Position numbers and translations under genes: made by a program
Assembly (NCBI GenBank): GCA_035538335.1
Contig: DATLKN010000058.1
Coordinates: forward strand, 1 to 64,000
Length of the DNA: 64,000 nucleotides
Direction: 5' to 3'
Source of the DNA: AP-15 sp035538335
GTDB lineage: Bacteria; Pseudomonadota; Alphaproteobacteria; ATCC43930; CGMCC-115725
Shown here: positions 44,366-53,460 of the stretch, piece by piece
How the letters are laid out: every line of letters begins with the position of its first letter
Numbering within the stretch: position 1 is the first letter of the stretch
Notes under the pieces: model-generated
The model's input: only the letters and a program-made list of their open reading frames with translations
What the model was told of the DNA's origin: nothing
Database searches by the model: none

Positions 44366-44838
44366 CTCATTCCTCCGCGGCCGCACGCGAGCGTTACGGC
44401 TTCCCGGCCGCTCGTCGCGGTCAAAACTCGGCCGCCCTTATGCGCATTGCGCTCGCCGCCGGTTTTCGCCTGGCGATGCGTGAGCCCTTGCATTTCCCCA
44501 ACGGCCGCGTCCAGCGCGCGGTTCCGCGCCGCAAGCGGGCCGCGCCGCCGCCGCTGTTTATCTTGCAGATCCTGAAGACCGGACTGGCCCTCGCGGCGAT
44601 TCGAATTCGAGCGCCGCGGTCGTTCCGCAAACGCAGGAGGAGGCAAAGGCAAAAGCCGCCGCCCTGCCCAGGGCCGGCGCGGGGAAACCGCCGCTCTCGT
44701 CGTCCCGGCGAAAGCCGTGACCCGCGGCAGACATGGATACCGGCTTACGCCGGTATGACAAGCAGTAGCCGTAGTTTGTTGCGGTTCCCGGCCAACAAAC
44801 CACCGCGCTTCCGGCGAGAGCGCAGGGCTCTGGCCCCT
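44366..44838. other. Gene-free stretch between YihY and Ku genes
   Basis: No gene is convincing. The right half contains an inverted-repeat element (see 44737-44756) with CCCGGCGAAAGCCGTGACCC nearby, typical of short intergenic repeats in GC-rich proteobacteria. Confidence 0.5.
44737..44756. repeat. Perfect hairpin within an intergenic repeat
   Basis: ATACCGGC (44737-44744) is followed by a TTAC loop and GCCGGTAT (44749-44756): an 8-bp perfect stem. It is downstream of the Ku gene (leftward), but has no T-run, so a terminator role is doubtful. Confidence 0.7.
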
Positions 44839-45801
44839 TTACGCCTTCCTGCGCCGCGGCGCAGCCCGCTCGGGCGCGTCTTCCGGCTTGCGGCGCTTGC
44901 CCGGCGCCGGCTCGGCGGCGGCGCCCTCCCTCGCGTCGCGTCCGCCCGCGACCGGCAGCAGCAGCGCCGCCTGACGCCGGTCGCCGCCCGCCTTGGCGCG
45001 GCCCTTCTCGGCGCCTTTCGCCGCCGGGCGGCCGGTTTCCTGCGCCAGGCTGCGCTTCAAGGCATCCATCAGATTGATGACCTTCGGCGGCTCGGCGACG
45101 GGCGGCGCCGTACCGATGGCCTCGCCCTTGACCTTGCTCGCGACCAGTTCGTGCAGCGCGTCCTGATAGCGGTCGCGGAAGCTCTCGGGCTCGAACTCGC
45201 CGGCCTTCCGCTCGATGATCGTCTCGGCGAGCGCCACCATGTCCGGATCGATCTTGCCGGTGACGGCGCCGAACTCGGCGGGCCGGACCTCGTCGGCGCT
45301 GCGCAGCATCGACATCAAGAGCCCCGACTGGCGCGGCTCGACGAGCACCAGCCGCTCGCGGTTCGAGATCGTGATGCGGCCGATCCCGACCTTGTTCTTC
45401 TTTTCCATCGCTTCGCCGATGACGCGGAACGTCTCGGCCGCGAGCTGGCCGTCCGGATAGACGTAATAGGGCGAGTCGAGGTAGATCGGGTCCACCTTGT
45501 CGCGATCGACGAAGCGGTCGAGCTCGATCGTTTTCGAGCTGTCGATCTGCAGGTTTTTCAATTCCTCGTCGGTGACCGTGACATAGCGGCCGCGGTCGAA
45601 CTCGTAGCCTTTTTCGATCTGGTCGCGCTCGACGACGTCGCCGGTCTCGGCATCCACCAGCTGCTGCCGCACCCGGTTGCCGGTCGCGGCGTTCAGCTGA
45701 TGCAGGCGGATGCGCTTAGCCTCGGTCGCCGCCGGCGACAGATAGATCGGACAGGTGACGAGCGAGAGTCGCAGAAACCCGCTCCAACTTGCTCTCGGCA
45801 T
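44839..45801 (-). CDS. ku: Ku protein for non-homologous end joining
   Basis: 320 residues, ATG at 45801 with GAGGAG 6 nt upstream. SWSGFLRLSLVTCPIYLSPA is the typical Ku start, with IRLHQLNAATGNRVRQQLVD, YEFDRGRYVTVTDEELKNLQ and RQSGLLMSMLRSADEVRPAE. The core ends near residue 255; the remaining tail is Lys/Arg/Ala-rich, as in alphaproteobacterial Ku, and helps bind DNA. Ku forms a homodimer ring on broken DNA ends and recruits LigD, encoded 90 nt upstream on the same strand. Confidence 0.95.
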   Translation of the reverse strand: MPRASWSGFLRLSLVTCPIYLSPAATEAKRIRLHQLNAATGNRVRQQLVDAETGDVVERDQIEKGYEFDRGRYVTVTDEELKNLQIDSSKTIELDRFVDRDKVDPIYLDSPYYVYPDGQLAAETFRVIGEAMEKKNKVGIGRITISNRERLVLVEPRQSGLLMSMLRSADEVRPAEFGAVTGKIDPDMVALAETIIERKAGEFEPESFRDRYQDALHELVASKVKGEAIGTAPPVAEPPKVINLMDALKRSLAQETGRPAAKGAEKGRAKAGGDRRQAALLLPVAGGRDAREGAAAEPAPGKRRKPEDAPERAAPRRRKA

Positions 45802-45891
45802 TATCTTTCTCCTCGGCCGCTGCTGCGGCGCTTTGGCGCAACGAAGCCACATCGCGGCGCGCTTCGCAACAGCGAACGCGCGGGCCGCGGC

Positions 45892-48441
45892 TCAGATCCC
45901 GATGCGCCGGCGCAATGCCGCGCCCAGCGTTTGCGAACAATCCGCCATCTCGGCCCACGGGTCGGCCTGCATCGCGGCGAGGCGTCCGGGCACGCTGGCG
46001 AGCGTCAAATCGGCGGCGCGGATGCCCCTCTCGACTTCATGCCAGGAGACCGGCGTCGATACCGGCGCCCCCGGCCGGGCACGCGGCGAATAGGCGCCGA
46101 CCGCCGTCGCGCCGCGCGTGTTGCGCAGATAATCGATATAGATGCGGCCCTTGCGCGCGCGCTTCGCCATGTTGGCGGTGAACTGGTCCGGGAACTGGTC
46201 GGCGAGGCTGTCCGCCACCCATTTGCTGAACACTTTGACGGCGTCCCAGCCGAGCTTCGGCGCGAGCGGCACGACGACATGCAGGCCCTTGCCGCCCGTC
46301 GTCTTGACGAAGCTCCGCAGGCCGATCGCGAGCAGCGCCTCATGCAAGCCGATCGCCGCCTCGGCGATCCGCGTCCAGGGAACGCCTTCGTCCGGATCGA
46401 GGTCGAGCGTCACCCGGTCCGGCTTTTCGAGCGCCGCCGCCGTCGCGCCCCAGGGGTGGATTTCCAGCACGTCCATCTGGGCGAGCGCAACGAGGCCCGC
46501 CAGATTTTCGACAACGGGAAACGGCTCCGCTTCTCCGGCAACGGAGAGCCGCCGGATGGCCTGCGGCATTCCGGCGGCGACATGCTTTTGGTAGAAGCTC
46601 TTCTGGCCCGCCCCGCCGGGCACGCGAACGAGGGTCAGCGGCCGCTGCGCGAGTTGCGCCAGCGCCGGCCCGGCAACCGCCTCCCAATAACGCGCGAGAT
46701 CGAGCTTGGTCGCGTCGGGCTCGCGATAGAGCACCCGGTCGGGGTGGCTGAGCCGCACGCCGGCGACGATGATGCTGCCGTCGCGCGCCGGACGGACGGT
46801 CGCCGGGGCGGGCGGATCCGGCGCCGACGGATCGGCCGGCGCCGCGCTCTGCGGGTCGTAGACGACTTCCGCCGGGCTCTTGTCCTCCCGCAACCCCTCG
46901 AACGAGGCTTGCCGCAGCAGATTATCGTCCGTCCAGCCGGCGAAATTGACCTCAGCTACGAGCTGCGGCGCGCCCCAATGCGCGCCCTTGCGCGCCTCGC
47001 GCGGCACGTCGCGGGGCGGCTTTGCCTCGCCGAAGCCTTCGAGCCGCTCGCGCAGCCGCGTCAGCTGCGCCGCCGAAAAGCCGCTACCGGCGCGGCCGGC
47101 GTAATGCAGCGTTCCCTTGTCGTCGTAATAGCCGAGCAGCAGCGCGCCAAAGCCCTCGCGGCTGCCGGCCGGGTCGGTGAAACCGATGACGACGAATTCT
47201 TCCGTGTTGCGGAACTTGATCTTCAGCCAGTCGCCGCCGCGCCCCGAGCGATAGGGGCGGTCGCGCCGCTTCGAGACGATGCCTTCAAGCTTGAAGCGCT
47301 TCGCTTCTTTCGCGAATTCGCGGCCCCGGCCCTGCTGATGGTCGCTGTAGCGCAGCATGCCTTGCGCGGCGTGCGGAACGATCTCGGCGAGCGCGGATTT
47401 GCGGTCGGCGAGCGCGGCGCCGGTCAAATCCATGCCGTCGCGATAGAGCAGATCGAAGGCGAAATAGACGAGCCCATCGGCCTTTTTCGCGGCGATCGCA
47501 TCCTGCAGCCGCGAGAAGCTCGTCGTGCCGTCGGGCGCGAAGGCGACGAGTTCGCCGTCGATCAGCGCGCTCTCGACCGGCAGCACCGCGAGCGCGCGCC
47601 GCAGTTCGGGAAATTTCGCGGTCCAATCGAGCCCGTTGCGGGTGAAGAGCCGAACCTTGCCGCCGTCCAGGCGGGCGATGATGCGGTAGCCGTCGTATTT
47701 GATCTCGTGCAGCCAGTCCTCGCCCGCGGGCGCCTCTTTCGCGACGCTCGCAAGTTGCGGCGCAAGCTTTTCCGGCAGCGGCCCCTTGCGCGCGCCCGAA
47801 ACGGCCCGCCGCGCCGGCGGCGCGATCTCGCCTTTTTCGCTGCTCCACATTCGGTCGCGATCCTCGGCGACCGTTTCGATCGAGCGTCCCGTCTCGACGC
47901 TGCGAGGATTGTCCGCGACGACGGCGTCGCCGCTGCCGGGCTTGGCGTCGTCGTCGCGCTCCTTGACGAGCAGCCAGTTCTTATCGCCGTCGCGGGCGTT
48001 GCGGCCGCGCAGCCGCAGGAGCATCCACTTGCCGTGCAGCTTTTCGCCGTCGAGGGCGAATTTGAGCATGCCCTTGGCATGCGCCGCGGCGGGATCAGGG
48101 TCGAGCGGCGTCCAGCTGCCGCGATCCCACAGAAGCACGGTGCCGCCGCCGTATTCGCCCTTCGGGATCACCCCCTCGAAGCCGGCATAATCGAGCGGGT
48201 GATCCTCGACCTCGACCGCGAGCCGCTTTTCCGCCGGATCGAGGCTCGGCCCTTTCGGCACCGCCCAGCTCTTCATGACGCCGTCGAGTTCGAGGCGAAA
48301 ATCATAGTGCAGCCGGCGGGCGGCATGTTTTTGCACGACAAAGGCAAGCGGCGCGGCCGTGGCTTTGCGGCGCGGCTTGCCGCCCGCCGGCTCGGGCGTT
48401 TTGCGAAAGTCGCGCTTCTTTCTGTATTCCTCGAGAGCCAT
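45892..48441 (-). CDS. ligD: Multifunctional ATP-dependent DNA ligase D
   Basis: 849 residues with three domains. The phosphoesterase is at ~30-170 (ARRLHYDFRLELDGVMKSW and GVIPKGEYGGG), the ligase at ~225-530 with nucleotidyl Lys248 in KYDGYR and ALIDGELVA, and the polymerase/primase at ~555-849 (LDLDPDEGVPW with catalytic acids, TTGGKGLHVVVPL). This PE-Lig-Pol order is common in Alphaproteobacteria, unlike the mycobacterial Pol-PE-Lig. It trims, fills and seals double-strand breaks together with Ku. The long linkers are Ala/Pro-rich. Confidence 0.95.
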   Translation of the reverse strand: MALEEYRKKRDFRKTPEPAGGKPRRKATAAPLAFVVQKHAARRLHYDFRLELDGVMKSWAVPKGPSLDPAEKRLAVEVEDHPLDYAGFEGVIPKGEYGGGTVLLWDRGSWTPLDPDPAAAHAKGMLKFALDGEKLHGKWMLLRLRGRNARDGDKNWLLVKERDDDAKPGSGDAVVADNPRSVETGRSIETVAEDRDRMWSSEKGEIAPPARRAVSGARKGPLPEKLAPQLASVAKEAPAGEDWLHEIKYDGYRIIARLDGGKVRLFTRNGLDWTAKFPELRRALAVLPVESALIDGELVAFAPDGTTSFSRLQDAIAAKKADGLVYFAFDLLYRDGMDLTGAALADRKSALAEIVPHAAQGMLRYSDHQQGRGREFAKEAKRFKLEGIVSKRRDRPYRSGRGGDWLKIKFRNTEEFVVIGFTDPAGSREGFGALLLGYYDDKGTLHYAGRAGSGFSAAQLTRLRERLEGFGEAKPPRDVPREARKGAHWGAPQLVAEVNFAGWTDDNLLRQASFEGLREDKSPAEVVYDPQSAAPADPSAPDPPAPATVRPARDGSIIVAGVRLSHPDRVLYREPDATKLDLARYWEAVAGPALAQLAQRPLTLVRVPGGAGQKSFYQKHVAAGMPQAIRRLSVAGEAEPFPVVENLAGLVALAQMDVLEIHPWGATAAALEKPDRVTLDLDPDEGVPWTRIAEAAIGLHEALLAIGLRSFVKTTGGKGLHVVVPLAPKLGWDAVKVFSKWVADSLADQFPDQFTANMAKRARKGRIYIDYLRNTRGATAVGAYSPRARPGAPVSTPVSWHEVERGIRAADLTLASVPGRLAAMQADPWAEMADCSQTLGAALRRRIGI

Positions 48442-48558
48442 TGCGTCAGGCAATCGCAAAAGCGGTTTTCCGTGGCTATCCTTACCCGATAAACGGCTGG
48501 CACGGCAGATCGACGCCGCGACGGCCGGTTGATATCCGGCGCGGACTTATGCCGCTCG

Positions 48559-49572
48559 TCAGTGATAACCGATGTCGGCGCGCACCTTGCCGCGGAACAC
48601 CCAATACGACCAGCCGGTGTACATCAGGATGACCGGCAGCAGGAACATCGTGCCGAGCCCGAGAAAAGCCTGCGTGCTCGGCGAGGACGCGGCCTGCCAG
48701 AGCGTAAATTTGTAAGGCACGATCATCGGCCACAGGCTGATCGAGATGCCGATGTAGGAGAGCAGAAAAAGGCCGATTGCGGCGACGAAGGGCGCCGCCT
48801 CCGAGCGGCCGCCGAGCGCGCGCCATTCGCCGTAGGCGAAGAGCGCCGTCAGGATCGGCACCGGCGAGAGGAAGGCAATGTCGGGCCAGGCGAACCAGCG
48901 CTGGGCGATCGCCGGCTCAAGCAACGGCGTCCACAGGCTCACCGCCGCGATCGCGGCGACGACGCCGATGAGGCACCGGCGTCCGAGCCGGCGCGCCCAA
49001 TCCTGCAGCTCGCCCTCGGTCTTCAGCACCAGCCAGCCGGCCCCGAGCAGGCCGTAGCCGAAGACGAGCGCGAAGCCGGTGAAGAGCGAAAACGGCGTGA
49101 AGCAGTCGAAGGAGCCGCCGCTGTAATGCCGCCCCACCGTCTTGAACCCCTGGGTGAAGGCACCGAGCACGACGCCCTGCGCAAAGGTCGCGACCGCCGA
49201 GCCGTAGCAGAAGGCGTGGTCCCAAACCGTGCGATGCTCGGCGTCCTTGTAGCGAAACTCGAAGGCGACGCCGCGGAAGACGAGCGCCAGCAACATCACC
49301 AGGATCGGAAAATAGACGGCGGGCAAAATGATCGAAAAGGCGAGCGGAAACGCCGCGAGAAGCCCCATGCCGCCGAGCACGAGCCAGGTCTCATTGCCGT
49401 CCCAGACGGGCGCGATCGAATTCATCACGAGATTGCGCGAGGGCAGATCGGGCGCGAAGCCGTAGAGGATGCCGACGCCGAGGTCGAAGCCGTCGAGCAG
49501 CACGTAGAAGAAGACGCCGAGGCCGAGAATGGCGGCCCACAGCGGCACGAGATCGAGAAGGGGTCCGTTCAT
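48559..49572 (-). CDS. cydB: Cytochrome bd-type quinol oxidase, subunit II
   Basis: 337 residues. PLWAAILGLGVFFYVLLDGF, DLGVGILYGF, APVWDGNETWLVLGGMGLLA and RVAFEFRY-like segment are typical CydB, with eight to nine membrane helices. It completes the two-subunit oxidase with CydA, with ATGA overlap between genes. Inner membrane. Subunit II lends stability to the haem sites in subunit I. Confidence 0.95.
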   Translation of the reverse strand: MNGPLLDLVPLWAAILGLGVFFYVLLDGFDLGVGILYGFAPDLPSRNLVMNSIAPVWDGNETWLVLGGMGLLAAFPLAFSIILPAVYFPILVMLLALVFRGVAFEFRYKDAEHRTVWDHAFCYGSAVATFAQGVVLGAFTQGFKTVGRHYSGGSFDCFTPFSLFTGFALVFGYGLLGAGWLVLKTEGELQDWARRLGRRCLIGVVAAIAAVSLWTPLLEPAIAQRWFAWPDIAFLSPVPILTALFAYGEWRALGGRSEAAPFVAAIGLFLLSYIGISISLWPMIVPYKFTLWQAASSPSTQAFLGLGTMFLLPVILMYTGWSYWVFRGKVRADIGYH

Positions 49573-50960
49573 CGCCGCGCCTCGCTCTCCGGCGCCCGCG
49601 GCGCCGCCCGCACCGGAGCCTGCGGGCGGCCGCTCTCGATCGCGCCCGGCGGCGGTTCGCCCGGCCCGGCGCGCACCATTCTCGCCATCAGCAAGAGCCC
49701 GGTCGGATAGATGACGAGATAGACGCAGGCATAGCCGATCAGCGACACGGCGACATCGAGCCCGGTCAGCGACGGGGTGACCGACTGCGCGGTGCGCAAG
49801 ACGCCGTAGACGGTCCAGGGCTGCCGCCCGACCTCGGTGGTGACCCAGCCGGCGATGACGGCAACGAAGCCGAGCGGCGCAAGCCACGCGCAAGCCCGCA
49901 GAAACCATGCCGAGGTGAACAGACGGTCCCGCGCCCGCAGCCACCAGCTGACGGCGACGAGCGCGAGCATCAAGAGGCCGATCCCGACCATGATGCGAAA
50001 GGCGAAGAACGGAACGGCGACCGGCGGCCACTCGTCGCGCGGCCAATCCGCGAGCCCGCGCACCGTGCCGTTCGGGTCGTGCGTCAGGATGAGGCTGCCG
50101 AGATCGGGAATGTCGATTGCGTAGCGGTTGGCCGCAGCCTGCTCGTCGGGTATCGCGAACAGCGTCAAGGGCACGCGGCTCTTCGTGTGCCAGCGCGCCT
50201 CGATGGCGGCCAGTTTCGCCGGCTGGTATTCGAGCGTGTTGAGGCCGTGCTGGTCGCCGAGGAAGATCTGCAGCGGGACGAGGACCGAAAGCAGCCACAG
50301 CGCCATCGACAGCATCGTGCGGCCTTCCTCGACAAAGCGCTCCCGCAGCAGGTAATAGGCCGCGACCCCCGCCACCACGAAGCCGGTCGTCACGTAGAAC
50401 GCGACGACGCAATGCGCAAAGCGATAGGGGAAGGACGGATTGAAAATGATCGCCGGCCAATCCGTCGGAAAGAACCGGCCATCGACGAGCTTGTAGCCGG
50501 CGGGGGTTTGCATCCAGCTGTTGGCGGCGAGGATCCAGAAGGCGGACAACAGCGTGCCCGCCGCCACCATCAGCGCGGCGAGAAAATGCGCCCAGCGCGG
50601 CACCAGATTCCGGCCGAACAGCAGAACCCCGAGGAATGCCGCTTCGAGAAAGAAGGCGAAGAGGCCCTCATAGGCAAAGAGCGGCGACAGGACGTTGGCT
50701 GTCGCATCCGAGAAGCGGCTCCAGTTGGTGCCGAACTGGAACGGCATGACGATGCCCGAAACGACGCCCATGCCGAACGAGACGGCGAAGATCCTGATCC
50801 AGAAGTTCGACAGGCGCAGATAAACCGCGCGCCCGGACGCGAAATGCAGGCCCTCCAGCACCGCGACATAGGAGGCGAGCCCGATCGTGAAGGCAGGCAG
50901 CAGAATGTGCCAGGCGACGACCCACGCGAACTGTAGGCGCGACAGCAGGACCGGGCTCAT
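49569..50960 (-). CDS. cydA: Cytochrome bd-type quinol oxidase, subunit I (CIO-like)
   Basis: 463 residues, ATG at 50960 with GAGGGGG upstream. RLQFAWVVAWHILLPAFTIG includes the His ligand of haem b595; PYRFAHCVVAFYVTTGFVVA a further His; WVTTEVGRQPWTVYGVLRT is the GRQPW signature. The quinol-binding (Q) loop is short, as in cyanide-insensitive oxidases of Pseudomonas and relatives. It reduces oxygen with quinol at the inner membrane and gives respiration at low oxygen or under inhibitors. No cydX- or cydDC-like gene is seen. Confidence 0.95.
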   Translation of the reverse strand: MSPVLLSRLQFAWVVAWHILLPAFTIGLASYVAVLEGLHFASGRAVYLRLSNFWIRIFAVSFGMGVVSGIVMPFQFGTNWSRFSDATANVLSPLFAYEGLFAFFLEAAFLGVLLFGRNLVPRWAHFLAALMVAAGTLLSAFWILAANSWMQTPAGYKLVDGRFFPTDWPAIIFNPSFPYRFAHCVVAFYVTTGFVVAGVAAYYLLRERFVEEGRTMLSMALWLLSVLVPLQIFLGDQHGLNTLEYQPAKLAAIEARWHTKSRVPLTLFAIPDEQAAANRYAIDIPDLGSLILTHDPNGTVRGLADWPRDEWPPVAVPFFAFRIMVGIGLLMLALVAVSWWLRARDRLFTSAWFLRACAWLAPLGFVAVIAGWVTTEVGRQPWTVYGVLRTAQSVTPSLTGLDVAVSLIGYACVYLVIYPTGLLLMARMVRAGPGEPPPGAIESGRPQAPVRAAPRAPESEARR

Positions 50961-51139
50961 GGCGCCCCCTCGCGATCGGCACGGCCGCCGCGGCTCGTTT
51001 CGCGCGCCGCCGTTGCTCTTCTTAGCTGGCGCGCAGCCGCTCGGCAAGGCGCGGCAACACGGCGCGTCCATGGAAGTCAGACTTCCGCCCGATCGGCCTC
51101 CCGAATGGGATGTCGACGATCGTCGCGCATGCGGGGGGA

Positions 51140-51187
51140 TGGTTGCGGGGGTAGGATTTGAACCTACGACCTTCAGGTTATGAGCCT
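51140..51187 (-). other. att site: 3' part of an initiator tRNA-Met gene
   Basis: Read on the minus strand, these 48 bases give the 3' two-thirds of tRNA-fMet: anticodon loop CTCATAA, the strand CCTGA, variable loop, T-arm GTAGGTTCAAATCCTAC and acceptor CCCCGCAACCA. The matching 5' acceptor, D-arm and anticodon-stem strand are not there; only a degenerate GCTCATTAGG precedes. The truncated copy marks one end of an element that entered the tRNA gene's 3' end. Because the tRNA points left, the element extends rightwards, and an intact tRNA is expected at its far end beyond the window. Confidence 0.85.
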
Positions 51188-51266
51188 AATGAGCGATCGG
51201 AACACGGTGCTATAACATATTGATAAACATCGAATAAATCAGGGGATTTTTGAAGATGTGGGAATA

Positions 51267-51445
51267 GTGTGCCGGAAAGTGTGTCGTATCGCGAAAAATC
51301 ATTCTAAATCAATAAAATACCGGACAGCCAAGGCATGACGACGTTGATCGGATCGTGAAATATCCCGCATTTTCAGTTACCTAGCGTGTGCTGAGCCCAG
51401 TGTGTCGGGTGTGCCGGTTTTGCCGCCGGCACATCCGGCACACCC
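51267..51445. repeat. GTGTGCCGG repeats in both orientations next to the att site
   Basis: GTGTGCCGG at 51267-51275 and the related GTGTGTCG at 51279-51286; GGGTGTGCCGG at 51407-51417 with a perfect inverted partner CCGGCACACCC at 51435-51445 (11-bp arms), and a further CCGGCACA at 51426-51433. Their number and closeness to the att core suggest binding sites for the element's integrase or excision factor; this is inference. Confidence 0.7.
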
Positions 51446-51755
51446 CATCCTGCCGACGTCGCGCATTCGATTCCATCCCCGCGAATCCATCGTCATTGTC
51501 TCTCGCTTTGGCGCGGTGCGGTACTTCGATGGAGGATAGCTGAAGCGGATGGGTCGTGCCATCGACGAGATCGGGTTATCCAAGGCGATTGAGCTCGCTG
51601 AAGAGGCACGAATGGTTTTCGAGGACACGCCCAACATCTGCCGCGATCGGATAGAGGCGTTTGCATGAGCTGCGCGCCGCGATCGAAGGCTAGCGGCCCC
51701 GGCGGTCGCGGTCGGCGACCGCCATCATCACCAGCGGCGTCCCGTCAAAGAAAGC

Positions 51756-51775
51756 AGCACCCGAGGGGGTGCTGA
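51756..51775 (-). terminator. Rho-independent terminator after hipBA
   Basis: On the minus strand CAGCACCC, a 4-nt loop and GGGTGCTG form an 8-bp perfect stem, followed by CTTTCTTT. It lies 81 nt beyond the hipA stop, in the right orientation to end the hipBA transcript. Confidence 0.7.
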
Positions 51776-51856
51776 GAAGTGGTGAGCCCGCGACGGAGGT
51801 CGCGGCGATTGGCATGGGTCCTTCCCTACTCACGGGTCAAGAAGCCCTCAGTTGTG

Positions 51857-53113
51857 TCAGCTCATCGCCTTCTTGAGATCGTCATGCTCAAAAGCTGAAG
51901 ACATGCGCCCGATCTGGTTGGAGGTAAGACCGACGTGGGCTGCCTCTTGCCGCCAGCCCGACACGGCGGCGGCAACCTTGGCGGCAATGGTTCGAGCCTG
52001 CACCGTCGTCAGTCCGTAATAAGGGGCAGTTTCCATCGCGACCTCGAACGAGGCGGTGGTGTCTTCCTCGTCGATCGCCAGGCTGAGCACGCGCGCCTTG
52101 ATGTCGGTCGGGACGGGGTTGAGATCATAGGCAGGCGATAGCCGCCATCCGCCGCCGCGGACGTAGAGAAAGCCGTGGTTGCGCAGATGGTCGTCGGTAT
52201 TCGAGATGAGAACGCTGAATAGGACGCGCCGCCAGAGGGCGGCGAGGTCCTCCGTCGGGGCAGCACCGTGCTGGCGGAGCGCATCGGCGATTTCAAGATA
52301 GCTGTGCGCCTCGTTGTCGCTGGCGCCGATCATGCTCATGGCCGATAGAAAGGGCAGCCGCAGTTCGCCGGCGCGGTCGAAGCGGCGGAGAACGAGGACC
52401 GGCTTGCCCGCGACCTGCTCGGTGCGCGAATCTGGCACGACGATCCCGGCCGTTGCCGCCAAGCGGAGGGCGACCGTCTCCCAGGGCACGATCGGAATAT
52501 CGTCTTCCTTGTGCGGAAACTTGGCGATGGCCAGTGACCCGTCCCGGTCACGAACGGAGGCTTTCGGACGTGCACCGCCGAGTGACGAGCCGGGAGCGAG
52601 GAGAAGCCGGAGATCATCATCATCGGCCTCATCATCGTCGGCGAGCCGCTCCGCCGCCGAGAGGAGTCGCGGTAATTCAATCAACGGCGGAACACGCATC
52701 GGACCGCCGGAGGCGAGGAACGGTCCGCCGGCCTCCTCGGCAAAGCGAAGCGCGCCCATGCGGGTTTCGTCGTCGACGCCGAGCAGATAATCAATCTCCA
52801 AGAGCGTGCGCGGCGGGCGTCCTTCCCGCCTGGCCCGTTGGCGCTCGGCGCGGCGCATGAGGTTCCGGCCCCAGCGATCGGGCGCGGAATCTCCGAGCGC
52901 CCCGAAGAGGGCCTTGTCCATCGGCGTGTGATGTTCGCCCGCGCCCAAAGTGAGAGCGGGTTCGAGCGGAAATCGCTCGGGACTAGCGAGCCAGGCGTCG
53001 TCGTAGGCAAAGGAAGCGGTCTCACGGCCCCGTCGGTCCCGTGTCCACAAGCGCCCGACCCGGACCGGTCTGCCGTTGATATCGACGTAAACGAACAGCG
53101 ATCTATCGGTCAT
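51857..53113 (-). CDS. hipA: HipA-family serine/threonine kinase toxin
   Basis: 418 residues. N-terminal HipA domain (FVYVDINGRPVRVGRLWTRD), then the ATP-binding loop GSSLGGARPK (175-184), the catalytic loop NTDDHLRNHG (305-314) and the metal-binding PAYDLNP (327-333), all intact. HipA kinases phosphorylate targets such as glutamyl-tRNA synthetase and bring growth arrest unless bound by HipB. The ATG overlaps the hipB stop by 4 nt. It is the first cargo gene pair on the island, likely an addiction module or defence factor. Confidence 0.93.
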   Translation of the reverse strand: MTDRSLFVYVDINGRPVRVGRLWTRDRRGRETASFAYDDAWLASPERFPLEPALTLGAGEHHTPMDKALFGALGDSAPDRWGRNLMRRAERQRARREGRPPRTLLEIDYLLGVDDETRMGALRFAEEAGGPFLASGGPMRVPPLIELPRLLSAAERLADDDEADDDDLRLLLAPGSSLGGARPKASVRDRDGSLAIAKFPHKEDDIPIVPWETVALRLAATAGIVVPDSRTEQVAGKPVLVLRRFDRAGELRLPFLSAMSMIGASDNEAHSYLEIADALRQHGAAPTEDLAALWRRVLFSVLISNTDDHLRNHGFLYVRGGGWRLSPAYDLNPVPTDIKARVLSLAIDEEDTTASFEVAMETAPYYGLTTVQARTIAAKVAAAVSGWRQEAAHVGLTSNQIGRMSSAFEHDDLKKAMS

Positions 53114-53454
53114 GACACCTCCGCGGAGGTGGACGTTGTTCGTTTCTTGCGGATGCGCTGCGGCAGCCGCTCATCCGCGAGGTCGATCCCTACCCTGTCC
53201 TGGGTGCTGTCGGCGAGATCGCGGAGGCGATCTGTCATGCCGAGGACAAAGAGAACAGTGGCGTAGATGCCCATGGCAACGGTGGGGTCTCCTCGCTCGA
53301 TTTTGAGAAGCGTTACCCGCGTGGTAAAAGCGCGTTCGGCCATGAGCTCGGTTGGGATCGAGCGCCGGCGGCGGGCGGCGCGAATGTCCTCGCCCAGCTT
53401 GCGCAAGGCGCGCCGGACCGGAAGCGGCAAGGAGACGGACGTTCGCTGTCTCAT
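53110..53454 (-). CDS. hipB: HipB-like antitoxin and autorepressor
   Basis: 114 residues, short XRE-type helix-turn-helix: LRKLGEDIRAARRRRSIPTE, then MAERAFTTRVTLLKIERGDP. The C-terminus (QRIRKKRTTSTSAEVS) is basic and flexible. It would neutralise HipA and repress the operon by binding operators just upstream. No Shine-Dalgarno sequence is seen; a TATACG hexamer ends 9 nt before the ATG, so a leaderless mRNA is possible. Confidence 0.88.
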   Translation of the reverse strand: MRQRTSVSLPLPVRRALRKLGEDIRAARRRRSIPTELMAERAFTTRVTLLKIERGDPTVAMGIYATVLFVLGMTDRLRDLADSTQDRVGIDLADERLPQRIRKKRTTSTSAEVS

Positions 53455-53460
53455 AAAGAC

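Larger units (their letters stand above)
51188..51856. other. Left edge of genomic island, no clear gene
   Basis: Starts AT-rich, then holds a set of GTGTGCCGG repeats (51267-51445). A 39-codon frame from ATG at 51550 (GLSKAIELAEEARMVFEDTP inside) ends at 51668; GGAGG is 14 nt upstream, so it is doubtful and may be a gene remnant. No integrase gene is seen. The right end holds the hipBA terminator. Confidence 0.6.

Noticed and set aside
43795..48492. Very long open frame on the plus strand (over 1500 codons) opposite YihY, Ku and LigD
   Set aside because: It lies antisense to three well-recognised genes; GC-rich third positions create open frames on the opposite strand. Its translation is Arg/Ala-rich with no motif.
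51072..51086. GGAAGT-CAG-ACTTCC hairpin as a terminator for the tRNA or cydA region
   Set aside because: No T-run follows on either strand, and the tRNA copy beside it is truncated.
51377..51637. 86-codon minus-strand frame in the island edge
   Set aside because: No ribosome site, no recognisable motif, and it covers the repeat array; judged non-coding.
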